Shown here: positions 35,701-42,688 of the stretch, one piece after another | Layout: the number at the start of each line of letters is the position of its first letter | Position numbering within the stretch: position 1 is the first letter of the stretch | DNA from: Symbiodinium natans | Taxonomy: Eukaryota > Sar > Dinophyceae > Suessiales > Symbiodiniaceae | Direction of reading: 5' to 3' | Assembly: GCA_905221605.1 (NCBI GenBank) | Contig: CAJNDS010000001.1 | Coordinates: 504,025-564,024 of the forward strand | Length of the DNA: 60,000 nucleotides | The notes under the pieces: generated by a model | The model's input: the letters and a program-made list of their open reading frames with translations, nothing else | Databases searched by the model: none | Told to the model about the DNA's origin: nothing | Position numbers and translations under genes: made by a program

Positions 35701-36874
35701 TGAACCTTAGGGGCTTTATGAGGCATCTACAAGGGTGTAGGATTTAGGGTTTAGGGATAGGGCAGTAGTATTCTGGGTCCCTGGTTGGGAGGTCCCTCCT
35801 AATATCCCTGCGCCCAAAACCCAAAAACCCTTGTCTACAGCCGAGACGCTGTCGAAGGCCCAGGTGAAGCCCAGCACCTTACAGGGCAGGCTTTAAGACG
35901 CCAGCCCTAAAGACTAAACCCGAAACCCTAAACCCTCACAGAGAAGGAAGCCGGACCCTGAATCTTATTCCCCTATATAACCCTTATATGTACCTCATAT
36001 AAATATAGTCCCTATATACCTGAGTAGCCCCATATAACCCTTATATATACCTCATATAAATATAGTCCCTATATACCTAAGTAGCCCCTCACTGCCCCCC
36101 AAAGAAACCCTCAGGTCCCTTGTAAATGTCCCTCCTGTAGTCCCTTGAAGTCTTCCGTTCATCCTACACTCTGTCTGACTTTCTGACTGCTGCAGCCAGA
36201 GCAACCATCCAGGTGAGTGTCGTCAGTCCCATAGAGATGATGGACATCATCATCCTTAGAAGCTGTTGAGGAGATAGGGTTTAGGGTTTAGGGTTTAGGG
36301 TTTAGGATTCTTGAAACCCCCCACCCCCCCTGTCTCCGAACCATCCTTCTACACGGGAATAGGCAAGTGACCCTGGACATGCGACTTCAACAACCTCGCA
36401 ATGCGCCCGAGCATCGTGTTGATGATGTTGCTGTCGCGCACGAGCCCGCCGTAGAAGAAGGCTAAACCTGGCTGAGGAGAAGAAGTATATATCTGCAAGA
36501 GCTTATACTCAGAGGAAGTATATATATATATATCTGCAAGAGCCTTTACTCAAAACTAACCAAGGGCGGTTTAGGAGAGGGGTGCAAGGAGAAGCATATG
36601 GCGGCATGTGGGACTGCAGTGAAGCTGATGGCACCCATCGCGGAGCTTCTGGGACATATGATATATGGGTTTAGAGCTTAGGGTTGAGGGTTTTAGAGAC
36701 ATCTGAGCTTTTGAGACCTGCCCGGCCTGGAGTCATGAAGAGCACCAGCGCACAGGACATGGCCATCCAGGCGGTGTCTCCATGGTTGAGGCCCTCCATG
36801 CCGTCCCCTTCCGAACTTCGCCGAACTTCGCCGGGGCACGGGATCGGGAGAAGGGATGAGCAGAGCAAAGCCAC
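22661..36874 (-). CDS. AMT: Ammonium transporter, AMT family (19 exons, introns included in span)
   Basis: Integral membrane channel for ammonium uptake (Amt/Mep/Rh superfamily). Nineteen exons, listed separately, read in order as one AMT protein: GDTAWM and LFMTPG of the first helix, FFYGGLVR, ISGAVVER, DFAGGTVVH, LLWLGW-type LWLGWTGFNGGS, SGAVAGLV, DDSLDCFALHGVGGF and the cytoplasmic tail MRVSEEQELEGVDLH. Both pore histidines (in GGTVVH and FALHGVGG) are present. Most junctions could be placed in frame: donors are GT, GC or GA, and nearly all acceptors are AG|G. Junctions 4/5, 5/6 and 9/10 are unresolved. Start is ATG at 36797-36799, or an in-frame ATG at 36872-36874. The extreme C-terminus is uncertain: a splice from 22661 to an exon at about 22264 would end it with Arg-Leu-Ala-stop. 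Introns are about 130-1,430 bases, mostly telomere-like repeat. The family call is solid; the ends are inferred. Confidence 0.9.
22985..23195. repeat. Direct duplication in AMT intron 18
   Basis: AAAAGATTCGGCTGTAA...CACCCAACxCCCCATCCACA...AGAACCGAAAC occurs twice about 115 bases apart, with a poly-C run between. Confidence 0.85.
23635..23704 (-). CDS. AMT: AMT exon 18, cytoplasmic tail
   Basis: Encodes IAMRMRVSEEQELEGVDLHC then HSE, matching the regulatory C-terminal tail (LRVSxExExxGLDxxxHGE). Donor GAG|GCTGCG. Confidence 0.95.
23755..23850 (+). repeat. TTGAGGG variant array
   Basis: About a dozen TTGAGGG or TTGGGGG units replacing TTTAGGG. A second TTGAGGG block is at 55693-55742. Confidence 0.95.
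24962..25033 (-). CDS. AMT: AMT exon 17
   Basis: Encodes NLGGAAFGVVYSAAVTAIIF and FVMR, the last membrane helix. Donor ATGAG|GCCGG. Confidence 0.9.
25247..25325. repeat. 12-base tandem repeat
   Basis: About seven copies of TTAAATATGCCT in an AMT intron, unrelated to the telomere motif. Confidence 0.95.
26111..26151 (-). CDS. AMT: AMT exon 16 (41 nt)
   Basis: Encodes DGLIYSGENLLLLR. Acceptor CGAG|GACG; it ends TGAG before a GA donor. Joins exon 17 as LLLLRNLGGAAFG. Confidence 0.85.
26665..26830 (+). repeat. Long TTTAGGG array
   Basis: More than fifteen near-perfect units in an AMT intron. Confidence 0.97.
27247..27331 (-). CDS. AMT: AMT exon 15 with second pore histidine
   Basis: Encodes LDLVDDSLDCFALHGVGGFC then GAILGGFF. 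DDxLDxFxxHGVGG is the family signature with the second pore histidine. GAC is duplicated at the splice to exon 16. Confidence 0.96.
28318..28540 (+). repeat. TTTTAGGG octamer array
   Basis: About twenty octamers with TTTAGGGG near one end. A homogenised length variant. Confidence 0.97.
28756..28795 (-). CDS. AMT: AMT exon 14 (40 nt)
   Basis: Encodes CYFASKVLKKLLG, the basic loop before the second histidine helix. Acceptor TGAG|GCTG, donor TTGG|GCAC. Splicing to exon 15 restores LLGLDLVDDS. Confidence 0.82.
29636..29850 (-). repeat. CCCTATAAA nonamer array
   Basis: About twenty units with a single CCCTATGAA, then ordinary CCCTAAA up to AMT exon 13. Confidence 0.97.
29863..29926 (-). CDS. AMT: AMT exon 13
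   Basis: Encodes VNITPCAGYVEPLGALGVGA, equivalent to ITPAAGFVxPxGA of the family. It ends TTGG before a GA donor. Confidence 0.93.
30085..30745. other. Unique, array-free block inside AMT intron 12
   Basis: About 650 bases without telomere-like units, A-rich on the plus strand. Plus-strand frames at 30145-30387 and 30356-30562 are open but lack any family pattern. Probably an old insertion; nothing is callable. Confidence 0.5.
30864..30944 (-). CDS. AMT: AMT exon 12
   Basis: Encodes VMWITIERILEGAPTSVGAM and SGAVAGL. Joins exon 13 as AGLVNITPCAG through a GT donor; GTGA is repeated at both sites. Confidence 0.94.
31492..31601 (-). CDS. AMT: AMT exon 11
   Basis: Encodes ILWLGWTGFNGGSAFAANGD and a following Ala-rich helix. 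GWTGFNGGSA is the strongest single family match in the window. Donor ATG|GTGCCC. Confidence 0.96.
31960..32031 (-). CDS. AMT: AMT exon 10
   Basis: Encodes GLLGERKHRVESFPSNLPFV then ILGG. Acceptor TCAG|GCTTG, donor GGAG|GCAGC. Joins exon 11 as LGGGILWLGW. Confidence 0.9.
33140..33237 (-). CDS. AMT: AMT exon 9 with first pore histidine
   Basis: Encodes DFAGGTVVHISSGTSAMALA and CYWAHGWDDMG. The His of GGTVVH is the first of the twin pore histidines. Acceptor TCAG|GACTTT. The 3' boundary with exon 10 is unclear. Confidence 0.95.
33305..33448. mobile_element. Foldback element, family B
   Basis: CATATGG at 33305-33311 and 33442-33448 bounds ends TTGCGAAAATAAGGG and TAATTTCGGAAACCC. CATATG is itself a palindrome, so it may be part of the ends rather than a target duplication. 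An internal direct repeat, AAGATTCCCTTATA, is present twice. Confidence 0.65.
33924..34001 (-). CDS. AMT: AMT exon 8
   Basis: Encodes VWVLAVYVPLCSWIWGGGWI then AEMGAK, the AMT WxWGGGW segment. It ends AAG before GAC, a GA donor, and GAC is repeated at the start of exon 9. Confidence 0.92.
34300..34735. repeat. Imperfect tandem duplication in AMT intron
   Basis: CTGCGTAGGT...AGAATCATG...GGTGCTG...GCATCTTAGAGTGT recurs about 200-220 bases on. The second copy has an insert near 34570. Confidence 0.8.
34766..34849 (-). CDS. AMT: AMT exon 7
   Basis: Encodes MTFAIIGAAIISGAVVERIR and RFSAYAIFI. The ISGAVVER string is a signature of the family. Donor ATC|GTTGCT. Confidence 0.93.
35035..35082 (-). 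CDS. AMT: AMT exon 6 (48 nt)
   Basis: Encodes VWPGTTMPGLTFAVFQ. Acceptor GCAG|GTCTGG, donor CCAG|GCGC. Joins exon 7 as FAVFQMTFAIIG, the AMT FxxQxxFA motif. Confidence 0.85.
35322..35426. mobile_element. Foldback element, family D
   Basis: Left AAGGGGCCTTAAACATTAG, right GTAATTAGTCCGACCCCTAT, imperfect inverse. Relatives or fragments at 4112, 5187, 15541 and 53588. Confidence 0.6.
35436..35506 (-). CDS. AMT: AMT exon 5
   Basis: Encodes AIWPYNVAHGWTYVGFRNLQ, fitting the AMT loop that leads into the FxGF segment. Acceptor CTAG|GTGC. Flanks are reversed relative to most exons (CCCTAAA on the high side). Confidence 0.8.
35836..35877 (-). CDS. AMT: AMT exon 4 (about 42 nt)
   Basis: Encodes VLGFTWAFDSVSA, matching the AMT segment before the second periplasmic loop. 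Acceptor TAAG|GTGCTG. The 3' end is not fixed; no clean donor was found. Confidence 0.75.
35970..36090. repeat. Two tandem AT-rich units
   Basis: ATATAACCCTTATAT...ACCTCATATAAATATAGTCC...AGTAGCCCC occurs twice back to back between AMT exons 3 and 4. Confidence 0.9.
36206..36254 (-). CDS. AMT: AMT exon 3 (49 nt)
   Basis: Encodes MMMSIISMGLTTLTWM, a membrane helix. Acceptor TAAG|GATG, donor ATG|GTTGCT. Joins exon 4 to give TWMVLGFTWAF. Confidence 0.85.
36395..36467 (-). CDS. AMT: AMT exon 2
   Basis: Encodes GLAFFYGGLVRDSNIINTML then GRIAR, the conserved second AMT segment. Acceptor CCAG|GTTTAG, donor GCGAG|GTTG, joining exon 3 in frame. Confidence 0.9.
36727..36874 (-). CDS. AMT: AMT exon 1
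   Basis: Encodes MEGLNHGDTAWMAMSCALVL and LFMTPG, the first AMT helix. Ends ...CCAG before a GC donor. Because CCAG also precedes exon 2, the exact junction is ambiguous but the protein is not. A second in-frame ATG at 36872-36874 would add 25 residues. Confidence 0.88.
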
Positions 36875-37234
36875 AGCTTGAGCCGATGAGAAGCCTTCCT
36901 GAATTAAAACACGGTTTAGGGACTAGGGGTTTAGGGTTTAGGATCTAGGGGTTTAGGGGCTTAGGGGCTTAGGGGTTTAGGCGTTTACGGGTTTAGGGGT
37001 TTAGGGGTTTGGGGTAACCCTGAACCCGAAGGCCCCCCAAACTCTAAGCCCCAGACTCTACAACCCACCTAGTTCCTGGGCTCCTCCTCTGCCCCCATAG
37101 GAAGCTCAAGACTTGCGTGTCATATATAGGCCTAAGGTCAATTTGAACGGGTGCTTTGGAAAGTTTGTATCATCATTGCGGGGTTTTCAGTGGTTGTTCT
37201 TGGTAATGATTTTAGGCTCCTCTGTTCTAGGGCC

Positions 37235-38150
37235 AGGGGGGGGGGGGGTTCAAACCAATAATAATAATAATTAAATGGTTTCCCATTTCATTTTTATTTG
37301 GGGGGGGGGGAGGATTGGGGGGGGGGGGGGGGGGGGTCCATTATATTATTTGAGGGGGGGGGGGGGGGGTCCAAATAATAATCATTAAATGGTTTCTCAT
37401 TCCATTATTTTTTTGGGGGGGGGGGGGGGGTCCAAAATATACTATAAAATGGTTTTCCCATCCCTATTATTTATTTGGGGGGGGGGGGGGATTTGAGGGC
37501 GGGGGGGTCTAAAATAAAATAATTAAATGGTTTCCCATTCCATATTATTATTTGGAGGGGGGGGGGGGGGGGCGATCCATTATTATTACTATTTTGAAGG
37601 AAGAGGGGGGGGGGGGGTCCAAACCAAAATAATAATAATTGAATGGTTTCCCATTCCATTATTATTATTTGCGGGGGGGGGGGGGGGGGTCTTATTTGGG
37701 GGGGGGGGGGGGGGGGTCCAAATAAATAATAATTACATGGTTTTCCCCTTCCATTATTATTATTAGGGGGGGGGGGGGGGGGTTGGATTTTTTTTTTTTT
37801 TTTTGGGGGGGGGGGGGTCAAATAATAATAATAATTAAATGTTCCCATTCCATTGTTTTATTTGGGAGGGGGAGGGGGTCCTAAATAATAATAATTAAAT
37901 GGTTTCCCATTCCATTATTATTATTTGGGGGGGGGGGGGGGTGTCCAAATAATAATAATTAAATAGTTTCCCTTTCAATTATTATTATTATTTGGGTGGG
38001 GGGGGGGGTCCAAATAATAATAATAATTAAATGGTTTCCCTTTCCATTATTATTATTTGGGGGGTCCAAATAATAATAATAATTAAATCGTTTCCCTTTG
38101 CATTATTATTATTTGGGTGGGGGAAATAATGCCGGGGGGTCTCCATTATT
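37235..38150. repeat. Palindromic poly-G satellite array
   Basis: About twelve units of roughly 60-90 bases. Each has poly-G, then CCAAATAATAATAATTAAAT, GGTTTCCCATTCC and ATTATTATTATTTGG. The outer arms are complementary and a short AATGG/CCATT pair sits inside. Units vary in length and poly-G size. It lies just upstream of the AMT start. Confidence 0.95.
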
Positions 38151-38284
38151 TCTTCGCGTGCCCCCTGTAGGCCTTGGCAGTTTCACCCCTGACCCAAACC
38201 CTAAACCAAAGAATGATGATTTTGGAACCCTACACCCTACACCCTACACCCAAAACCCTAAACCCCTAAACCCTAAACCCTGCG

Positions 38285-38352
38285 GCCCACCGAGACCTCC
38301 AAAAAGACGGCTTCGCGCAGGACGCCATCGTCGTCTTTATCTCGACCTCACA
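38285..38352 (-). CDS. Possible exon between two genes
   Basis: GC-rich block with a minus-strand ATG (MASCAKPSFWRSRWAAG). Could be a 5' exon of the AMT gene or unrelated. Low support. Confidence 0.25.
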
Positions 38353-38379
38353 TGGGCTTGAGGATTAGGAACTTCTTGG

Positions 38380-39120
38380 AATGTGTAGTTTAGGGTTTCG
38401 GGCTTGAGGTTTAGAAACTTCTTGGAATGTATACCCCTTATATTAACAGTCCTGAATGGACTACAGTACCCACCACTATAATCACTGTTGGTGAAATGCG
38501 GATCATCCCAAAAATGTAGTAGCCTTTGGGGTGTTACGCAAGGGAGTTGGCGTGTGGCGTACGAAACGAGCACCCCGAACAAGGACTAGGAGGAGGATAA
38601 GGGTACTTAGTCAGTAGGCGCAAATGATAATCAGAAGTACTGCGCAAGGGGCTCGCCATGGGGTTCTCACACTGCTTAATACTGCTTAACAACTACTTAC
38701 TACGTGCGCCGATCCTCCAAGTAGGAGGGGGCATAGCCGTGTGTGTCGACTGCAACGCGCGTTTGGGCAAATCCCGACTTTGTGTGCTGAGCGTGGAAGC
38801 ACGCAAATGACACCCCAAGTGACCAAGAACCGCGATAGGGAACTCCTAGCAAGCTGCTACCAAGGAGCCATAGGTCCACCAATATCCTTGGCTGCTTTGC
38901 AGGAGACTTTATCGCCTCATGTGGCTTCCTCAACTCGCGGAAAGCCTGTGAAGGACCGACTCCTTTCTCAGAAACGACGATGAGTGAGTTCCTCAAGCAT
39001 GTGGGTTGCGGAGCACCCTATGCTCATGATGCTGCTGCAGTGACGTCGGCTTTGGTTGGCTTGCTGCTGTGTTCGGGCAACAGAGCACCATGAGGGAAAC
39101 TTCAGAACCCTTCTAGGGCT
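38380..39120. other. Stretch without supported exon
   Basis: Begins with a relative of the 49.15 kb foldback (38435-38490). From 38700 to 38996 frames are open on both strands without a recognisable pattern. Array-free otherwise. Confidence 0.4.
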
Positions 39121-39139
39121 TAGAGTTTCCGGGTTTAGG

Positions 39140-39345
39140 GTTTTGCCTAAACCCTAAACCCTAAACCCTAAACTTCTAAACCCTAAACCCTAACCCTAAA
39201 CCCTAAACCCTAAACCCTAAACCCTAAACCCTAAACCCTACACCCTAAACCCTAAACCCTAAAACCCTAAACCCTAAACCCTAAACCCTAAAAATAAACC
39301 CTAAATCCTAACCCTAAAACCCTAAACTAAACTAAACCCTATCAG
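39140..39345 (-). repeat. CCCTAAA array
   Basis: More than twenty units with several CCCTAAAA and CCTAA variants. Confidence 0.95.
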
Positions 39346-39949
39346 GTTTAGGGTTCTTTAACTCAGCTGAGACTCTGCCGAAGTCGTGGACCTCCGGATG
39401 TTTCAACCAACGAGGTTTCTAAACCCAACTGTGACCTAGGACAAAAAAACAAAAACGGGTGCTTTCTGGTACTATAATCCCTATGAAGGACTGTTAGTAT
39501 AAGGGGGAACATCCCAAGTGCCCTCGTATAAGGGAACCCAAACCCCAAAACAAGGGAACAAGTGCCTACTCTGGGTGCCAGGTTTGAGGAAACAGGGTAT
39601 CACTGCGCAACGGCAACCTGGAGTCGACTTTAGGGGGGCGGAGTTTCCATATGGTGTAAATATCAAAGGGGCTTTTGTGGCGAACTACCCCTAGCAAAAG
39701 ACCTACTGCTCTATTGACTTGCTTATGCGTGACACCTACTCTTTCAGGGCTCAGCGTTTAGAGTTCCAAGCAGAGCTACATACTGGCTCTTCGTAGAGAC
39801 TTGAGGCAAAAAGAACCCAACATCATCCCTCAAAGGGCTACGTCGGCGGAAGATAAAAGGTACCTAATCGCCTAACAACCCTAAACCCTCAATCCTGAAC
39901 CCTGGACCCTAAACCCTCTGATCCCCGTACTAATTCCTTGCGAACTCCT

Positions 39950-40043
39950 GAGTCGTGAGTCGGGGGTTGGGAATTCCTGGTCCACGCCTTGGAGGTGTCG
40001 GTCTTCTCCAAGAACTCATTCCACTCGTCTTCCTGCTCATACC
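39950..40043 (-). CDS. Probable exon, gene unassigned
   Basis: Minus frame reads YEQEDEWNEFLEKTDTSKAW, clearly protein-like composition. No family recognised. Confidence 0.5.
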
Positions 40044-40551
40044 TGCTTGGAGGTTCATGGGATTGGGGGTGGGTTTATAGGGTTTGCAGGGTTTATAGGG
40101 TTGATGCGGTTTATAGGGTTTATAGGGTTTATGGAGTCTAAAGAGGGTGTATTATGTTCATGGGGTTTTGGAATTCTGGGGTTTATGGGGTTTGCGGGGC
40201 TAGGGTTTCTAGGGTGTATGTGGTCCAGGGTTTTTGGGGTTTAGGGTATACATGTGTCGGGTTGATGCCTGCTGGGAGGCTCACTGGTACCTCAGGCAGG
40301 GCGACTGCAGTTGCAACCGGTTCTAATCTTGTTTTCATGGGCATCCCTACTACCCCCCCGCTAGGTTACCCCGTGAATAACCTGAATTAGTCTCATTTGT
40401 CCCTAAATATCCTTAGGGGAAACCTCGGGGGGTAGTATAGAGGAGGGTAGTCGGGGTACCCTAAACCCTAAACCCTAAACCCTCAACCCTAAACCCTAAA
40501 CCATAAACCCTAAACCCTGAACCTTCCAGTGCGGCCGCGATCTGCAAGCCG

Positions 40552-40626
40552 CTAGATCAGTGTCTTGCTCGGAGGGGTTACCACCTGGAATTCTGGCCCA
40601 AATGGCTGAATGACCGTCATAGACAC
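40552..40626 (-). CDS. Possible terminal exon
   Basis: Minus frame reads EVVSMTVIQPFGPEFQVVTP then PSKTLI and TAG. It could be the 3' end of the gene that carries the 40.8-42.7 kb exons. Confidence 0.35.
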   Translation of the reverse strand: MSMTVIQPFGPEFQVVTPPSKTLI

Positions 40627-40831
40627 CACTTCCTGAACCCCTAGACCCTAGGCCCGGATACCGAACCCTAAACTCTACACCCCCGCCCGAAAGCCTAACC
40701 CCGGGTTTAGGGTTTAGTTAGGGTTTAGGGTTTAGGGTTTAGGGTTTAGGGTTTAGGGTTTAGGGTTTTGGGTTTTGGGTTTTGGGTTTAGGGTTTAGGG
40801 TTTAGGGTTTAGGGTTTAGGGTTTAGGGCTC

Positions 40832-40950
40832 GGGCCCCCAGACCCTGAAGCTCCCCCCCGTTTGGCCCCCTCAGGCTCCCACTGTGGTCGCAGCTGCGCA
40901 CCGTGGGGGGCAAACATGGACCGCTTCAGCACCGCAGGGACGGGCCTCGG
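40832..40950 (-). CDS. Probable exon, gene unassigned
   Basis: Minus frame reads RPVPAVLKRSMFAPHGAQLR, PQWEPEGAKRGG. GC-rich block bounded by arrays. Not recognised. Confidence 0.4.
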
Positions 40951-40959
40951 CTTTAGGGT

Positions 40960-41050
40960 TTTTAGGGTTTTTAGGGTTTTTAGGGTTTTTAGGGTGTTTT
41001 TTAGGGTTTTTAGGGCTTTTTTAGGGGTTTTTTAGAGTTTTTTTTCGGGA
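40960..41050 (+). repeat. TTTTTAGGG nonamer array
   Basis: About eight units, mostly TTTTTAGGG with longer T runs at the high side. Confidence 0.9.
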
Positions 41051-41654
41051 TTTTTGGGGGTTTGGAGTTTAGGGATATTCAGGGCTTAGGGTTTCGAGTT
41101 TAGGGTGGCTTTGAGGATGCTTTCAGGATGCTGACATGAAGGGTTTAAGGGTTCTGGGGTGTAGGGCTTGAGTTTGGGCTGTGTCGGGCTTGTATGTTGA
41201 CATAACAACCCTAAACCCTAAACCCTAAACCCTAAACCCTAAACCCTAAACCCTAAACCCTAAAATGTCCTGCGAGACTCCAAGGCCGCACTAGGATCCC
41301 TCTGCCGCCTCATCACAAGCACTCTTCAGACAGGGGCCTTTTGAACTAGAAGGGGTATGTTGGGCAGTTTAGGGTTTAGGGTTTAGGGTTTAGGGTTTAG
41401 GGTTTAGGGTTTAGGGTTTAGGGTTTAGGGTTTAGGGTTTAGGGTTTAGGGGGCAGCATTCGACCCCCAATACCCTCAACCTTCAAAGGCCTCAACATCA
41501 AACCCAAAGCCTTCGACCCGAAAACGCTGAGCCCTAACCCTAGACCCTAAACCCTTTGTTTTAAACCCTTAAACCCTTAAGCCCTTTATCTTAAAACCCT
41601 CCCTAACCCTAAACCCCAAACCCCCAAACCCTAAACCCCTAAACAATAAACCCT

Positions 41655-41750
41655 CAAGCTGCTGGCGCCCCTTTCTAGCTGAGCCTGCGGCGCCTCAGGT
41701 GACTCCTTGTATCCTTGCCCCGTCATGGCTGCCGACGCTTGGAAGACCTA
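41655..41750 (-). CDS. Probable exon, gene unassigned
   Basis: Minus frame reads AAMTGQGYKESPEAPQAQLE and RGASS between telomere-like arrays. No family recognised. Confidence 0.4.
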
Positions 41751-42604
41751 AACCCCTTAAAGCCAAAAGGCCCCAAAACAGACTCCTAAACCCTAAACCC
41801 TAAACCCAAAACCCTAAACCCCTTAATGAAGCCCTAAACCCCATGACCATGATGCCTTCTAAGACATGAAATTAGACACCCTGTCGACTCCAAAAACAAA
41901 GCCGGGTCCGTCGGGTAGCTGCCCTGTTCTGTGCCTGCGTGCTCACTCCCGCGCCCGACGCATCCAAGTCTACGTCTAGGTACCCCAGCAACTCGAAACC
42001 CCAAACCCTAGACCCTCCGAGAAGTTGACGCCTGCCGAACCCTAAGCACACGTGAAGTCCGAAGCCCTGCACTACATCCCTCAATGCCTTCGACGACTCT
42101 GCGCAGATTGAGCCATCAACGGCATGATGTGGCGGTGTCGGGAGGTGTGCTGTAAGTTCATCCTAAGCCCCATGCCCTCAGGACTAAGTTGGCCCCTTCA
42201 GCCTCAGCCCTCAACGCTCTTCATCCCAAGTTGGCGGAGTCGGAATTAGGGGAGACAGGCTAAGGGGAAAGTGTCCTTAGGAAAACTCTCCCTTTTTGAG
42301 GTAAAGACTCCAGACCCCACAAACTTCGACCCCGAAAATGCCCTGTCAAACCCCACAAAGCCCTGCGCAACCTGTGAACTCTGTAGGCCCGATGGAGTAA
42401 AAACCCTCCCTAGGGCCTGAACCTGGCTCGCCTTAAGCCCCTCAACCCTGAACCCTAGACCCTGAACCCCAAAACCCTAAAACCCTCAAAGTCTAAAGCC
42501 CTAGAACCCCAAAACCCTAAACCCCTGAACCCCTCCCCAAATCCTAAACGACAAACCCTAAACCCTAAACCCTAAACCCTAAACCCTAAACCCTAAACCC
42601 GACC

Positions 42605-42688
42605 ACCCTCAAGCTCGGCCCGCCGAAGCCCCTGGAAGGCGGCGCGCACCGGCGGTCGCTCCGTCGGATGCCTATGCAGGGGAGTTGT
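42605..42688 (-). CDS. Probable exon, EF2-like gene or next
   Basis: Encodes HPTERPPVRAAFQGLRRAEL. GC-rich with an array on the low side. Membership in the EF2-like gene is a guess. Confidence 0.4.

Noticed and set aside
37471-37848. 125-codon Pro/Asn/Tyr-rich frame
   Set aside because: Product of the poly-G and AATAAT satellite; no independent coding signal.
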